A DNA stretch of 64,000 nt from Hyphomicrobiales bacterium (GCA_900472925.1 UCJU01000017.1:12369-76368); one strand, 5' to 3'. Counted from the first letter of the stretch, positions 29,038 to 38,312 are shown. A program made the numbers and translations. Notes: a model not told the origin generated them from the letters alone.

Positions 29038-29766
29038 ATGAAACAATATGCCGGTTTTATTGCATTGGGTGCCCTCGCCTTGGCAGCAGCCGGTTGGGTC
29101 GTGTTTGACGTGAAGAGCCCGGAAACATTCCCCCAGCCGACCAGCGCTCCGGTCACGGTTCCGGTGTCTACGCAAACGCCGCAGCCGCCGGTTGGTTCAG
29201 GTTTTGATTTTTACGTCCTGTCCCTGTCGTGGTCACCGGCATTTTGCGCCAGCGAGGCCGGCCAGAACAGCCGCCAGCAATGCGGCAGCAACCGCAAGTA
29301 CGGTTTCATCGTCCACGGCCTGTGGCCGCAAAATGACAGTGGCTATCCGGAATTTTGCGGCAAGGACAAACAGGACCGGGTGCCAGAAGCACTTGGCCGC
29401 GCCATGTTCGACATCATGCCGTCCATGGGTCTCATTGGCCACCAATGGCGCAAGCATGGCACGTGCAGCGGCCTTTCGCAGAAAGATTATCTCGATACGA
29501 TCCGCGCAGCCTATCAGCGCGTCAATCTGCCAAAAGACATCGCATCCGGTTCCAGCAGCAAGACGCTCTCCGCAGATGCCGTCGAAACCGCATTCGTTGC
29601 TGACAATCCGGGCATGACGAAACAAGGTCTTGCTGTCAGCTGTGAAGGGTCGAAGCTGGAAGAAGTCCGCATCTGTATGACCAAGGATCTCGGTTTTCGG
29701 AGTTGCCCGGAAGTCGACCGCAAAGGTTGCCGTTCAAACACCACTGAAATCATCCCCATCCGCTAA
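29038..29766 (+). CDS. exported RNase T2 family protein
   Basis: A 242-residue protein with an N-terminal hydrophobic segment (about 5-23; signal peptide or anchor) and a Pro/Thr-rich linker. The first active-site motif FIVHGLWPQ supplies His93. The second reads GHQWRKHGTC: His135, Lys139 and His140 are kept, but Gln136 stands where RNase T2 enzymes usually have a catalytic Glu (HEWxKHG). It has several cysteines for disulfides. It should degrade RNA in the periplasm, perhaps with reduced rate. Confidence 0.88.
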   Translation: MKQYAGFIALGALALAAAGWVVFDVKSPETFPQPTSAPVTVPVSTQTPQPPVGSGFDFYVLSLSWSPAFCASEAGQNSRQQCGSNRKYGFIVHGLWPQNDSGYPEFCGKDKQDRVPEALGRAMFDIMPSMGLIGHQWRKHGTCSGLSQKDYLDTIRAAYQRVNLPKDIASGSSSKTLSADAVETAFVADNPGMTKQGLAVSCEGSKLEEVRICMTKDLGFRSCPEVDRKGCRSNTTEIIPIR

Positions 29767-29786
29767 ACCCCAAAGGTAGAATACTC

Positions 29787-30383
29787 ATGGAATTGCTTTA
29801 CTCACCCACCTCCCCCTATTCCGCAAAGGTCCGCATGGCCGCGCGCTATCTCGACATCGACCTGACCAGCGTCAGTGTCGATACCACTGCGCAGCCAGCA
29901 ACCTTGCTGGACAACAATCCTCTGGGCAAAATCCCTGTGCTTCTTCTGGATGAGGGCGGTTCGGTCTATGACAGCGTCGCCATCATGCATTATCTGGATC
30001 GCCTTTCCGGCGCCAAGCTCTACCCGAAAAAGGGCGAAAAGCGCACAGAAGCCGAAGTGCTGGAAGCCTTGTGCGATGGCGTCATGGATTGCCTTCTTGC
30101 CATCGTGTACGAGCGCCGCTCCCGCCCGGAAGACAGGGTCCACCAGCCATGGATCGACAAGCAATGGAGCAAGGTCGTCAAGGGCCTGGACTACCTGAAT
30201 GCGAACCTGCCGAAGACGGGCAAGAAGCTGCATGGTGGCCATTTCGCGCTTGCCGCGATGATCGGTTATCTCGATCTGCGTTTCGCGGGCCAATGGGCCG
30301 ATGGCCGCAAAACGCTGGCAGAATGGCCGAACACATTCGGCAAGCGTTTCAAGGACTATGCCGAAATGAAAGCACCGGCCTGA
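29787..30383 (+). CDS. glutathione S-transferase family protein
   Basis: A 198-residue GST-fold protein. The N-terminal thioredoxin-like domain starts MELLYSPTSPYSAKVRMAARYL, with PLGKIPVLLL and the glutathione-contacting SVAIMHYLD; the helical C-terminal domain follows from about 85. It is 20 nt downstream of the RNase T2 gene and may share its transcript. The substrate is unknown. Confidence 0.88.
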   Translation: MELLYSPTSPYSAKVRMAARYLDIDLTSVSVDTTAQPATLLDNNPLGKIPVLLLDEGGSVYDSVAIMHYLDRLSGAKLYPKKGEKRTEAEVLEALCDGVMDCLLAIVYERRSRPEDRVHQPWIDKQWSKVVKGLDYLNANLPKTGKKLHGGHFALAAMIGYLDLRFAGQWADGRKTLAEWPNTFGKRFKDYAEMKAPA

Positions 30384-30449
30384 CAGAAGAAGGCCGGGAT
30401 TGTTTTAGCCGTCCCCGCCGCTCGTCGTGTCTTATAACCCTGAAACGAA

Positions 30450-30476
30450 AAAAGCCGGGGCGAACCCCGGCTTTCA
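30450..30476 (-). terminator. Rho-independent terminator of aopB
   Basis: AAGCCGGGG (30452-30460) and CCCCGGCTT (30465-30473) form a perfect stem with a 4-nt loop. On minus the stem is followed by a T-rich tract. It lies just beyond the aopB stop and may also stop the GST transcript. Confidence 0.85.
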
Positions 30477-30496
30477 ACCAATAATCCGTTAAAGGA

Positions 30497-31156
30497 TTAG
30501 AACTTTACGCCGATACCAGCCTTAACGCTGTGATCATCGAAGCCGCGAGATACGGTTCCGGTGTCAAGCGCGAAGTCCTTGTTCTGGTAGTCGCTGTAGC
30601 GGTATTCGACGCGAGCCGTGATGTTGTTGGTCACCATGGCTTCTACACCGGCACCGACTGTGTAGCCGAGTGCAGTTGCCTTGTCGCTGGATGTCGAGTT
30701 GCTGACCTTCTCGTCAGCAATTGCGAGACCGCCTGTACCGTAGAGCAGGAATGGGTTCATGTCGTAACCGACGCGGGCACGAACGGAGCCGTTGACGCCC
30801 TGCTTGCCGTCGAGCGATTCACCGAAGTTGCCAGTACCAGCAGTACCCTTGTTGTCGCCAAGGTTGACGTCGGTTTCTGCACCGTAGACCAGCTGGCCGC
30901 TCTGCCAGTTGTAACCACCGTAAAGACCGCCGCCGAAGCCGTCGGCGTCACGATCGCCGCCGTTACCGGTGAAGCGACCCCAGTCGTAGTTTGCGGTCGC
31001 ACCGAGGTACGCGCCAGACCAGTTGCTGATCGGTGCTGGCTGCTCGTAAGCGACAGGTGCCTGCGGCACTTCGTTTACAGCGTCGGCTGCCTTCGCTGCC
31101 GAAAACGCCGCAGCTGCCATTGTGGTCGCCATAAGTGTTGCAACGATAGTACGCAT
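30497..31156 (-). CDS. aopB: outer-membrane beta-barrel protein, AopB/RopB/Omp25 family
   Basis: A 219-residue surface protein. It has a signal peptide (about 1-23, ending AAKA), a short Pro-rich linker, the start of an eight-stranded barrel at NWSGAYLGATANYDWG, and a terminal Phe in GIGVKF for BAM recognition. AopB in Agrobacterium and Omp25 in Brucella are abundant and controlled by envelope two-component systems (ChvG/ChvI, BvrR/S); that link is family knowledge. Strong ribosome-binding site AAAAGGAG. Gene name from resemblance, not a search. Confidence 0.85.
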   Translation of the reverse strand: MRTIVATLMATTMAAAAFSAAKAADAVNEVPQAPVAYEQPAPISNWSGAYLGATANYDWGRFTGNGGDRDADGFGGGLYGGYNWQSGQLVYGAETDVNLGDNKGTAGTGNFGESLDGKQGVNGSVRARVGYDMNPFLLYGTGGLAIADEKVSNSTSSDKATALGYTVGAGVEAMVTNNITARVEYRYSDYQNKDFALDTGTVSRGFDDHSVKAGIGVKF

Positions 31157-31524
31157 GCTATTCTCCTTTTCATACCCGCGGGGTGCTCAAACACTTGTTC
31201 CCAACGCGGTGTAAAACAGTTTGTTCCCTTGCCCGACTGATGATCAAAATGATGGGTGATTGAGGAGATCACACAGCCAAAATGTGAATTGATTGGGGCA
31301 GCGACGTGACAGAAATGGGACGTTGCTAAAATGACACAAATTTTTATTAAGGATAATGAGCCGTTAACTTGAGAAGAGCGGCTTTTTACATGTATTTAAA
31401 TTAAATTACTTCACATGCATCGCGCAGGGATAATTCTGTATAATCAACCCTCATGCTGTGCAAAACTCGCCCTTTCGACTTATATCCTTGGTCATACGAG
31501 ACATCAGCAGGGCGCAGATCAGCT
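31157..31524. promoter_or_regulatory. divergent promoter region of aopB and an SDR gene
   Basis: About 370 nt without a convincing gene. On the aopB side there are two direct copies of GGGAACAA followed by a TGTTT-type tail (plus-strand TTGTTCCC at 31195-31202 and 31221-31228), spaced 26 bp, as expected for a regulator bound on successive helical turns or on an operator pair. The part near 31300-31400 is AT-rich. No known riboswitch or small RNA was recognised. Confidence 0.4.
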
Positions 31525-32292
31525 TTGAACGATATTATACCGAAAACCGTACTGATTACCGGGGCTGCGCGTCGCATGGGCCGCGCAATAGCACAGTATC
31601 TTGCTGCGGAAGGCTTTGCGATTGGCCTCCACGCACGCTCGTCGCTGTCTGAAGCGGAGGATTTCGCTAATACAATAAGGCAAAAAGGTGGAAAAGCGGC
31701 AGTCGTCCAGGCAGACCTCGAAAATGCGGACTCAACGGAAAGATTGATGGAAAGCGCAAATTCAGCGCTCGGCCCGATCGGCGTTCTCGTCAATAACGCA
31801 TCCGTGTTCCGCCATGACAGCGCCGATGAGTTCGATTCTTCGGCATTCGACGCCCATTTTGCCGTCCATGTCCGCGCGCCATCCATTCTGGGTGCCGCTC
31901 TCCTGCGGCAGTTGCCGAAGGATGCGTCCGGCCTCATTGTCAATATCATCGATCAGCGCGTTCTCGCGCTCACGCCCCGTTTCTATTCCTATACACTGTC
32001 CAAATCCGCCATGTGGACGGCCACGAAAACCATGGCGCAGAGCTTCGCACCAAGGGTGCGGGTCAACGCCATCGGCCCCGGCCCATCCTTTAAAAGTGAA
32101 AGACAGGAGCCTGAGCACTTTCAGGCGCAGATCGACGCCCTTATATTAAAGCGTGGGCCGCAGCCGGACGAGTTCGGTCGGACCATTCGCTTTTTGTATG
32201 ACACACCGTCGATGACCGGCCAGATGATCGCGCTCGACGGTGGCCAGCACCTAGGCTGGGAAACCCCTGATGTGGCGGAGATACCTGAATGA
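31525..32292 (+). CDS. short-chain dehydrogenase, FolM/pteridine-reductase-like
   Basis: A 255-residue Rossmann-fold oxidoreductase. The cofactor loop [15 protein letters not shown], with the double Arg, is typical of pteridine reductases and FolM. NNAS is present and the active site reads YTLSKSAM (Tyr and Lys). A dihydrofolate or dihydromonapterin role is a family inference. The frame is open from an ATG at 31453, but homology begins at the TTG at 31525 ([13 protein letters not shown]); the true start is uncertain. It overlaps uvrC by 4 nt. Confidence 0.8.
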   Translation: MNDIIPKTVLITGAARRMGRAIAQYLAAEGFAIGLHARSSLSEAEDFANTIRQKGGKAAVVQADLENADSTERLMESANSALGPIGVLVNNASVFRHDSADEFDSSAFDAHFAVHVRAPSILGAALLRQLPKDASGLIVNIIDQRVLALTPRFYSYTLSKSAMWTATKTMAQSFAPRVRVNAIGPGPSFKSERQEPEHFQAQIDALILKRGPQPDEFGRTIRFLYDTPSMTGQMIALDGGQHLGWETPDVAEIPE

Positions 32293-34331
32293 ACGGAAAG
32301 AAGCTGCCCGATGGCGGTGTTCTCTTCGATGACAACGACGATGACGAAGACGATGCAGCCCCCTCCGCTCCTGAGGTCGATGGGGAGTATTCGGCTGCGG
32401 CCATGGACTGGAATGCGGGCTGGAAGAACGAATCCGGCCTGAAAGGCATGGATCTCATCGGCGAGTTCGTCAAACACCTGCCGAACAGCCCCGGCGTCTA
32501 TCGCATGTTCAATGAGGCGGGCGACGTGATGTATGTCGGCAAGGCACGCTCATTGAGGAAGCGCGTCGGCAATTATGCGCAGGGCCGCTTCCATTCCAAC
32601 CGCATCGGCCAGATGGTGCGGCTGACGACACATATGGAATTCGTGACGACGCGCACGGAAACCGAAGCGCTGCTGCTGGAAGCAAACCTCATCAAGCGTT
32701 TACGCCCGCGCTACAACGTTCTGCTGCGTGACGATAAATCCTTCCCCTATATTCTCATCACCTCCGATAACCGCGCACCGGCCATTTTCAAGCATCGCGG
32801 TGCAAGGGCACGCAAAGGTGATTATTTCGGCCCCTTCGCGTCCGCTGGCGCCGTTGGCCGCACGATCAATTCGTTGCAACGCGCCTTTCTTATCCGCACC
32901 TGTACCGACAGCGTGTTCGAAAGCCGCACCCGCCCCTGCCTTCTTCACCAGATCAAGCGCTGTTCTGCCCCTTGCACCCATGAGGTCAGCGACGAAGGCT
33001 ATGCCGAACTGGTAAAAGAGGCGAAGGACTTTCTATCCGGCAAGAGCCAAAGCGTGAAAGCAACGATCGCCTCGCAGATGAATGAGGCGTCAGAAGACCT
33101 CGATTTCGAACGCGCAGCCATTTACCGGGACCGTCTCGCCGCGCTTTCCCATGTGCAGAGCCACCAGGGCATCAACCCCTCCGGCATCGAGGAGGCGGAT
33201 GTCTTCGCCATTCACCATGAAGGCGGCGTGTCCTGCATCCAGGTCTTCTTTTTCCGCACCGGTCAGAACTGGGGCAACCGCGCCTATTTTCCTAAAGCCG
33301 ACCCTTCCCTGCCCGGCTCTGAAATTCTCAACGCCTTCCTGGCGCAGTTCTATGATGACAAGCCGGTGCCCAAGCAAATCCTGCTGTCTGAAACGGTCGA
33401 TGAGCAGGAGTTGCTGGCGACGGCCTTGAGCGAAAAGGCAAACCACAAGGTCACCATCTCCGTGCCACAGCGCGGAGAGAAAAAGGACGTGGCCGACCAC
33501 GTTCTGGCCAATGCCCGTGAAGCCCATGGCCGCAAGCTGGCCGAGACGTCTTCACAGGCACGACTGTTGAAAGGTTTTGCGGAAACGTTCGCCCTGCCCT
33601 ATGTGCCGCGCCGCATCGAGATCTACGACAACTCCCATATCATGGGCACCAATGCCGTGGGCGGCATGGTGGTGGCGGGGCCGGATGGCTTTGCCAAGTC
33701 GCACTACCGCAAGTTCAACATCAAATCGACCGACATCACGCCCGGCGATGACTTCGGCATGATGCGCGAAGTCATGACACGGCGCTTTTCGCGACTGCTG
33801 AAAGAAGAGGGAAAACCGGACCGCAACAAGAGCGTTTCGCCGGAAGATGCAGCCGACATGCCCTTCCCCGCCTGGCCCGATGTCATCCTCATCGATGGCG
33901 GACAAGGTCAGATGTCGGCAGTGCGCAAAATCCTGGATGAACTGGATATTCGTGACTGCGTCACCGCCATCGGCGTGGCGAAGGGTGTCGACCGCGATGC
34001 CGGACGCGAGCGCTTTTTCACCGATACGCGCAGCGATTTCTCGCTGCCGCCGCGCGATCCGGTTCTCTATTTCCTCCAGCGCATGCGCGATGAAGCGCAC
34101 CGCTTCGCCATCGGCTCGCACCGCGCGCGTCGCAAGAAGGAAATGATCAAGAACCCGCTGGATGAAATCGCTGGAATCGGCCCCGGTCGCAAACGCGCCC
34201 TGCTGCAGCATTTCGGCACCGCAAAAGCGGTCTCGCGTGCGGCGTTGAGTGACCTCATGGCAGTCGGCGGGATTTCAGAAACGGTGGCACGAATGGTTTA
34301 CAATCACTTCCACGAGAGCGGCAAAGACTGA
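32289..34331 (+). CDS. uvrC: excinuclease ABC subunit C
   Basis: A 680-residue nuclease that makes both incisions in nucleotide excision repair. An acidic N-terminal extension of about 60 residues precedes the GIY-YIG domain (NSPGVYRMF...[14 protein letters not shown]), then a UvrB-binding UVR helix pair near 255-290, the RNase H-like 5' nuclease ([20 protein letters not shown]...[10 protein letters not shown]) and a C-terminal helix-hairpin-helix ([17 protein letters not shown]). The start overlaps the SDR stop (ATGA). Confidence 0.96.
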   Translation: MNGKKLPDGGVLFDDNDDDEDDAAPSAPEVDGEYSAAAMDWNAGWKNESGLKGMDLIGEFVKHLPNSPGVYRMFNEAGDVMYVGKARSLRKRVGNYAQGRFHSNRIGQMVRLTTHMEFVTTRTETEALLLEANLIKRLRPRYNVLLRDDKSFPYILITSDNRAPAIFKHRGARARKGDYFGPFASAGAVGRTINSLQRAFLIRTCTDSVFESRTRPCLLHQIKRCSAPCTHEVSDEGYAELVKEAKDFLSGKSQSVKATIASQMNEASEDLDFERAAIYRDRLAALSHVQSHQGINPSGIEEADVFAIHHEGGVSCIQVFFFRTGQNWGNRAYFPKADPSLPGSEILNAFLAQFYDDKPVPKQILLSETVDEQELLATALSEKANHKVTISVPQRGEKKDVADHVLANAREAHGRKLAETSSQARLLKGFAETFALPYVPRRIEIYDNSHIMGTNAVGGMVVAGPDGFAKSHYRKFNIKSTDITPGDDFGMMREVMTRRFSRLLKEEGKPDRNKSVSPEDAADMPFPAWPDVILIDGGQGQMSAVRKILDELDIRDCVTAIGVAKGVDRDAGRERFFTDTRSDFSLPPRDPVLYFLQRMRDEAHRFAIGSHRARRKKEMIKNPLDEIAGIGPGRKRALLQHFGTAKAVSRAALSDLMAVGGISETVARMVYNHFHESGKD

Positions 34332-34432
34332 TGCCCGCGCTTTCGGGCCATACCCGCAAAAAAACATAATAGGGTGTTGACGCTTGCCTCTCAGGGCTGC
34401 ATCAACGTTCTATAGTGACTGACAGGTTCCCC

Positions 34433-35020
34433 ATGGCTTCGCGCGCGTACAACATCCCCAATCTTTTGACCTATGGCCGCATTCTGGCGGTTCCGGTCAT
34501 TGTTTTGTGTTTCTTCATCGAAGGAAAGCTGGAGAGCTCGGATTTCGCGCGCTGGACGGCGCTGTGGCTGTTTGTCATCGCATCGCTGACGGATTTTCTC
34601 GATGGATATCTGGCGCGTATCTGGAACCAGACGTCGAATATCGGGCGGATGCTGGACCCTATCGCAGACAAGCTGCTGATCGCCTCCATTCTTCTGCTTC
34701 TGGCCGCTGACGGCACCATTGCCGGCTGGTCGCTCTGGGCCGCCATCACCATTCTGTGCCGTGAGATTCTGGTCTCCGGCCTGCGGGAATATCTGGCGGC
34801 GCTGAAGGTTTCCGTGCCGGTCACGCAGATCGCGAAATGGAAAACCACCATTCAGATGGTCGCCATCGCCTTTCTGCTGGCTGGTCCGGCGGGCGATCAG
34901 GTTCTGCCCCACACCACCGAAATCGGCATCACCCTGCTGTGGGTCGCGGCGGCGCTGACGATCTACACCGGCTATGATTATTTCAAGGCTGGTCTCAAGC
35001 ATATCGTGGATGCCGACTGA
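34433..35020 (+). CDS. pgsA: CDP-diacylglycerol-glycerol-3-phosphate phosphatidyltransferase
   Basis: A 195-residue inner-membrane enzyme that makes phosphatidylglycerophosphate. The CDP-alcohol transferase motif D-x2-DG-x2-AR-x8-G-x3-D-x3-D is complete in DFLDGYLARIWNQTSNIGRM and the following DPIADK. Several hydrophobic helices surround it. ATG 34433 follows ACAGG; ATG 34415 is an alternative. Its stop overlaps the moaD start by one base. Confidence 0.93.
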   Translation: MASRAYNIPNLLTYGRILAVPVIVLCFFIEGKLESSDFARWTALWLFVIASLTDFLDGYLARIWNQTSNIGRMLDPIADKLLIASILLLLAADGTIAGWSLWAAITILCREILVSGLREYLAALKVSVPVTQIAKWKTTIQMVAIAFLLAGPAGDQVLPHTTEIGITLLWVAAALTIYTGYDYFKAGLKHIVDAD

Positions 35021-35274
35021 TGGTTCATATCGTCTACTTTGCCTGGGTCCGTGAGCGGATCGGAAAATCCGAGGACGATCTCGATCTTCCCTCTGACGTC
35101 ACCACGGCACGGGGGCTGATCACTTACCTCGCCACACTTGGCGAAGAGTATGAAGCGGCCTTCGAGTTTCCCGACGTGATCCGTGTCGCGGTCAATCAGG
35201 AGCATATCGACCACGACGAAAGCATCGTCGGCGCGCGCGAAATCGGTATCTTTCCGCCGATGACGGGTGGTTGA
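35020..35274 (+). CDS. moaD: molybdopterin synthase sulfur-carrier subunit
   Basis: An 84-residue ubiquitin-fold protein ending in the required Gly-Gly (PPMTGG), which becomes a thiocarboxylate and donates sulfur to precursor Z together with MoaE. It is coupled to pgsA (TGATG) and is 3 nt before moaE. Confidence 0.94.
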   Translation: MVHIVYFAWVRERIGKSEDDLDLPSDVTTARGLITYLATLGEEYEAAFEFPDVIRVAVNQEHIDHDESIVGAREIGIFPPMTGG

Positions 35275-35277
35275 ACG

Positions 35278-35739
35278 GTGACCATCGAGCCGACCATCCG
35301 CGTTCAGGCAGAGGATTTCGATACCGCTGCCGAGGCCCGGCTGCTGACGCAGACGGACAAGACCATCGGCGCAGTCGTGACCTTCACCGGCCTTTGCCGT
35401 GATGATGGCGGTGTGCTTTCGGCGCTGGAACTGGAGCATTATCCCGGTATGGCCGAAGCGGAAATGTTGCGCATCGCCAGGCTCGCCATCGAGCGTTTCC
35501 AGCTTCTAGGCCTCACCACCATCCATCGTTATGGCAAGATCGCGACCGGAGACAATATCGTCCTCGTCATCGCTGCATCGCGCCACCGGCAAGCTGCCTT
35601 CGATGGTGCGAATTTCGTGATGGACTATCTCAAGACGTCGGCGCCCTTCTGGAAGAAGGAGCATGGCAAGGATGGGAACGCCGGGGACTGGATTGCTGCC
35701 AGGGATGTCGACGACACCGCGAAAGACAAATGGCGCTAG
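35278..35739 (+). CDS. moaE: molybdopterin synthase catalytic subunit
   Basis: A 153-residue MoaE. The catalytic lysines lie in the segment DYLKTSAPFWKKE; HRYGKIATGDNIVLV is also conserved. It starts at GTG 35278, just after moaD. Molybdopterin made here would serve enzymes such as the oxidoreductase at 24.8-26.9 kb. It converges on the permease gene with a 4-nt overlap. Confidence 0.94.
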   Translation: MTIEPTIRVQAEDFDTAAEARLLTQTDKTIGAVVTFTGLCRDDGGVLSALELEHYPGMAEAEMLRIARLAIERFQLLGLTTIHRYGKIATGDNIVLVIAASRHRQAAFDGANFVMDYLKTSAPFWKKEHGKDGNAGDWIAARDVDDTAKDKWR

Positions 35740-36632
35740 GGCACGCCGCGCTCGCTTCGCATCACAACCAGCCATAACACCAGCATCGTCAGCACCGCTG
35801 CGTCCCGCCATGCGACCGGGCCGTAGGCTGCCCAGAATGTTTCGGCAAAGCCGATGGCCGCAGCCCCCAGCGCGCATTTGAGCGGGCTGGTATAGCCGCC
35901 CGCAGCCGAGATCAGCACCACTTTCAAGCCGAACGTCAGCCCTGCTGCGAAATCCATATTGCCGTAGTAGAATGTTGCCAGCACGCCGCAGACAGAGGCG
36001 AACAGTGCTGCCGCGCAATAGGACACCAGAAACACCCGTCCCGCGTTGATGCCGAGAAGCGATGCGGCAAACATGTCTTCCGACGTGGCCTTCCAGTATC
36101 GCCCCGCACTCGAGCGCTGCAACACCATGTATCCGGCAGCGACCATGGCCAGAAAGATACCTGAATTGATCAGTTGCATCGGCGTCGTGGTGACTGCGAA
36201 ATCGGTGCTGCGCCACAGATAGATCGGATCGTTCAAGAGCGGTGGCAGCCACAGGGAGCGTGTATTGGCTGCAAGTCTGGCGCTCTCCATCAGCGCAATC
36301 AGCGCACCGATCGACGCGACCGTAACGGCATTGGGCGAGGCATTCGCCAAGGGACGCATGACGCCGCGACCGATGACAAACCCGGCCCAAAGCCCTCCGA
36401 AAACGCCTGCCGCCGCGCCGAGAGCCAATGTTGCAGGCAGGACGAGCCAAAGCTGGTTCCAGCCGAAATCCGCAAACAGAAGGCAGGTAAGACCGGCAAA
36501 AGCGAAGATGGCGCCGTAGGTGACATCGGCACGTTTGGTGATGGAAAAGGCAATGGCATAGCCAAAGGCCAGCGCCGCATAAAGCGTAGCGACCGGTATC
36601 GCGTTCAAAAGCTGTTGCAGAAAGTAAGCCAT
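35736..36632 (-). CDS. LivH-type branched-chain amino-acid ABC permease (orphan)
   Basis: A 298-residue inner-membrane protein with eight or more hydrophobic segments, resembling LivH permeases (ATLYAALAFGYAIAFSITKRADVTYGA at the N-terminus; the loop GINAGRVFLVSYCAAALFASVCGVL). No ATPase, second permease or binding protein is adjacent, so partners must be elsewhere or the system is degenerate. It is divergent from a CGNR regulator across a palindromic operator-like site. Confidence 0.85.
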   Translation of the reverse strand: MAYFLQQLLNAIPVATLYAALAFGYAIAFSITKRADVTYGAIFAFAGLTCLLFADFGWNQLWLVLPATLALGAAAGVFGGLWAGFVIGRGVMRPLANASPNAVTVASIGALIALMESARLAANTRSLWLPPLLNDPIYLWRSTDFAVTTTPMQLINSGIFLAMVAAGYMVLQRSSAGRYWKATSEDMFAASLLGINAGRVFLVSYCAAALFASVCGVLATFYYGNMDFAAGLTFGLKVVLISAAGGYTSPLKCALGAAAIGFAETFWAAYGPVAWRDAAVLTMLVLWLVVMRSERGVP

Positions 36633-36653
36633 CCCACATCCCTCATCCGCATT

Positions 36654-36689
36654 ATTCTAACTGGTAAAATCAATTTTGACAGTTATAAT
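36654..36689. promoter_or_regulatory. operator-like inverted repeat between permease and regulator
   Basis: Two 17-nt arms, ATTCTAACTGGTAAAAT and ATTTTGACAGTTATAAT, are separated by CA and match as an inverted repeat at 14 of 17 positions. The site sits in the 63-nt gap between the divergent permease and CGNR genes and would cover both promoters. Autoregulation by the CGNR protein is the natural reading but is inferred. Confidence 0.6.
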
Positions 36690-36695
36690 TATCGA

Positions 36696-37247
36696 ATGAC
36701 GTTTCGCTGGACACAACATCGTTTTGCTGGAGGTGCCTTGGCGCTTGATGTCGCCAACAGCGTCATCTTGCGGTTTGATCCTGAGAAATCCGTGGATCGC
36801 TTTGCAGTGCATGAACAGCTCGACAGTTTTTGTGAGGCAGCCACTCACCTGTCTGCGGACCGTGACGCATTCCCGGTCTTGATCCCTCCATCTGCGGCAA
36901 ACCGACCGGTCCTGTTTGAGCTGCGTGAAGCGACGGACGGCTATTTCCGCACCCTGATCGAAACCGGGCTGGATGACGATGATCGTCTGGCCGATCTTCT
37001 TTCGGCATCCGCCACCGCGCTTCGCAACGCATTGAGCAGACACAGTCTCGAAGCCTCGACAGCGCGTTCCGTGCTCAGCCTCATGGCAGGGTTTGACCGC
37101 GCGCGTTTGCGGATTTGTGGCAATTGCGGCTGGCTTTTCATCGATCGCAGCAAGAACCGAAGCCGCATCTGGTGCGACATGAACGTTTGCGGAAATCGCC
37201 AGAAAGCCGCCAGACACTATCAGCGGAAAAGGGAGACGGCATCATGA
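36696..37247 (+). CDS. CGNR zinc-finger transcriptional regulator
   Basis: A 183-residue protein. The N-terminal part (ABATE-like, about 1-125) begins MTFRWTQHRFAGGALALDVANSV. The C-terminal finger shows CGNCGWLFIDRSKNRSRIWC and then CGNRQKAARHYQRKRE, the defining CGNR motif. Proteins of this family are stress- or ligand-responsive regulators. The frame is open far upstream, antisense to the permease, but ATG 36696 is the only plausible start. It overlaps the lipoprotein gene by 4 nt. Confidence 0.85.
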   Translation: MTFRWTQHRFAGGALALDVANSVILRFDPEKSVDRFAVHEQLDSFCEAATHLSADRDAFPVLIPPSAANRPVLFELREATDGYFRTLIETGLDDDDRLADLLSASATALRNALSRHSLEASTARSVLSLMAGFDRARLRICGNCGWLFIDRSKNRSRIWCDMNVCGNRQKAARHYQRKRETAS

Positions 37248-37747
37248 AGGCCGTCCTCCCAACCTTAATTGCCGCCATTCTGCTCACGGCCTGTCAGCGA
37301 GAAGAGCAGAGAGAAATCGTCGCTGTCTCCGGTCGCATGTTCGTGTTCAATTACCGCGTGGCCACCGCGACCTATCTTGTCACGCTCCAGCCGACTGCGC
37401 CGATCACCGAAGGAAGCAGCATCGAAGCCAGCTTTGAAAATCCGCGCGGCGGAGAGGCTTTCGCCATATCGGAGCGGCTGTTTCCCAAAAGCCCGAAGAT
37501 CACGCTGCAAAGCCCGCCCGTGGAATGCGTGAAAGAAGGCCGTCCCTACAAGGTCGCGATCCGTTTGAGAGCGCCGGATGGCCACGTGATGCAGACCATA
37601 GACACAACCATCACATCCGACACGGACCAGTCCTTGCTGCCCGCAAAACCGCTGGTGGTCGGGCCGCTTTATACGCCGAACCCGGAGGTGTTTCGAGGTG
37701 ATGGAAGTATGGACATGGGGTCGGTTAAGGGGTGTCCGACCGACTGA
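37244..37747 (+). CDS. small lipoprotein of unknown function
   Basis: A 167-residue protein. The N-terminus MKAVLPTLIAAILLTAC ends in a lipobox (LTAC), so the mature protein should be membrane-anchored in the periplasm. The rest has beta-type strands and no catalytic motif. ATG 37244 follows AAAAGGGAG and overlaps the regulator stop (ATGA), so the two genes form an operon. A perfect palindrome covers its stop codon. Confidence 0.8.
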   Translation: MKAVLPTLIAAILLTACQREEQREIVAVSGRMFVFNYRVATATYLVTLQPTAPITEGSSIEASFENPRGGEAFAISERLFPKSPKITLQSPPVECVKEGRPYKVAIRLRAPDGHVMQTIDTTITSDTDQSLLPAKPLVVGPLYTPNPEVFRGDGSMDMGSVKGCPTD

Positions 37748-37757
37748 CGTCAGTCGG
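37740..37757. repeat. 18-bp perfect palindrome over a stop codon
   Basis: CCGACTGACGTCAGTCGG is fully self-complementary and includes the TGA stop of the lipoprotein gene (37745-37747). It has no loop and no T tract, so it is a poor terminator; a protein site or chance are alternatives. Confidence 0.5.
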
Positions 37758-37797
37758 CGTTGCGCCGTCCGGCTCAACGCAATCGACCAAAACATAA

Positions 37798-37825
37798 AAA
37801 AACGGAGCCTTTCGACCCCGTTTTT
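37798..37825. terminator. bidirectional terminator between lipoprotein gene and ndk
   Basis: AAAAACGGAG (37798-37807) and CCCCGTTTTT (37816-37825) pair with one mismatch and give T tracts on both strands. Confidence 0.75.
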
Positions 37826-37889
37826 CAATTCATTTCATCAACTTAGAGCAGCGGTCTCATAAACCGATTCCGCTGCTTCAAAAACTGAA

Positions 37890-38312
37890 TCAGCCGACGA
37901 TTTCTGTTTCTGCGAACCAGTAAGCGATTTCCTGGGCTGCAGTTTCAGGGGCGTCAGAACCGTGAACGGAGTTCTCGCCGATGGACAGCGCGAAGCTCTT
38001 GCGGATCGTGCCTTCGTCGGCGTTGGCTGGGTTTGTTGCGCCCATGATTTCGCGGTTCTTGAGGATTGCGTTTTCGCCTTCCAGAACCTGAACGATGGTT
38101 GGGCCGGATGTCATACCGTCAACCAGTTCGCCGAAGAAAGGACGTTCCTTGTGAACGGCGTAGAAGCCTTCGGCTTCACGCTTGCTCATCCAGACGCGCT
38201 TGGAGGCGATGATGCGCAGGCCGTTGTCTTCAAATACCTTGGTGATGGCGCCAGTCAGGTTACGCTTTGTTGCGTCCGGCTTGATCATCGAAAATGTGCG
38301 TTCAATCGCCAT
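37890..38312 (-). CDS. ndk: nucleoside diphosphate kinase
   Basis: A 140-residue enzyme that equilibrates NTP and NDP pools in the cytoplasm. It starts [14 protein letters not shown]; the phosphorylated histidine lies in [12 protein letters not shown]. Length and motifs are standard. Monocistronic. Confidence 0.97.
   Translation of the reverse strand: MAIERTFSMIKPDATKRNLTGAITKVFEDNGLRIIASKRVWMSKREAEGFYAVHKERPFFGELVDGMTSGPTIVQVLEGENAILKNREIMGATNPANADEGTIRKSFALSIGENSVHGSDAPETAAQEIAYWFAETEIVG

Noticed and set aside
36676..36689. TTGACA followed closely by TATAAT as a promoter
   Set aside because: The two boxes are only a few bases apart, far from the required 16-18 nt. The bases belong to the operator-like inverted repeat.
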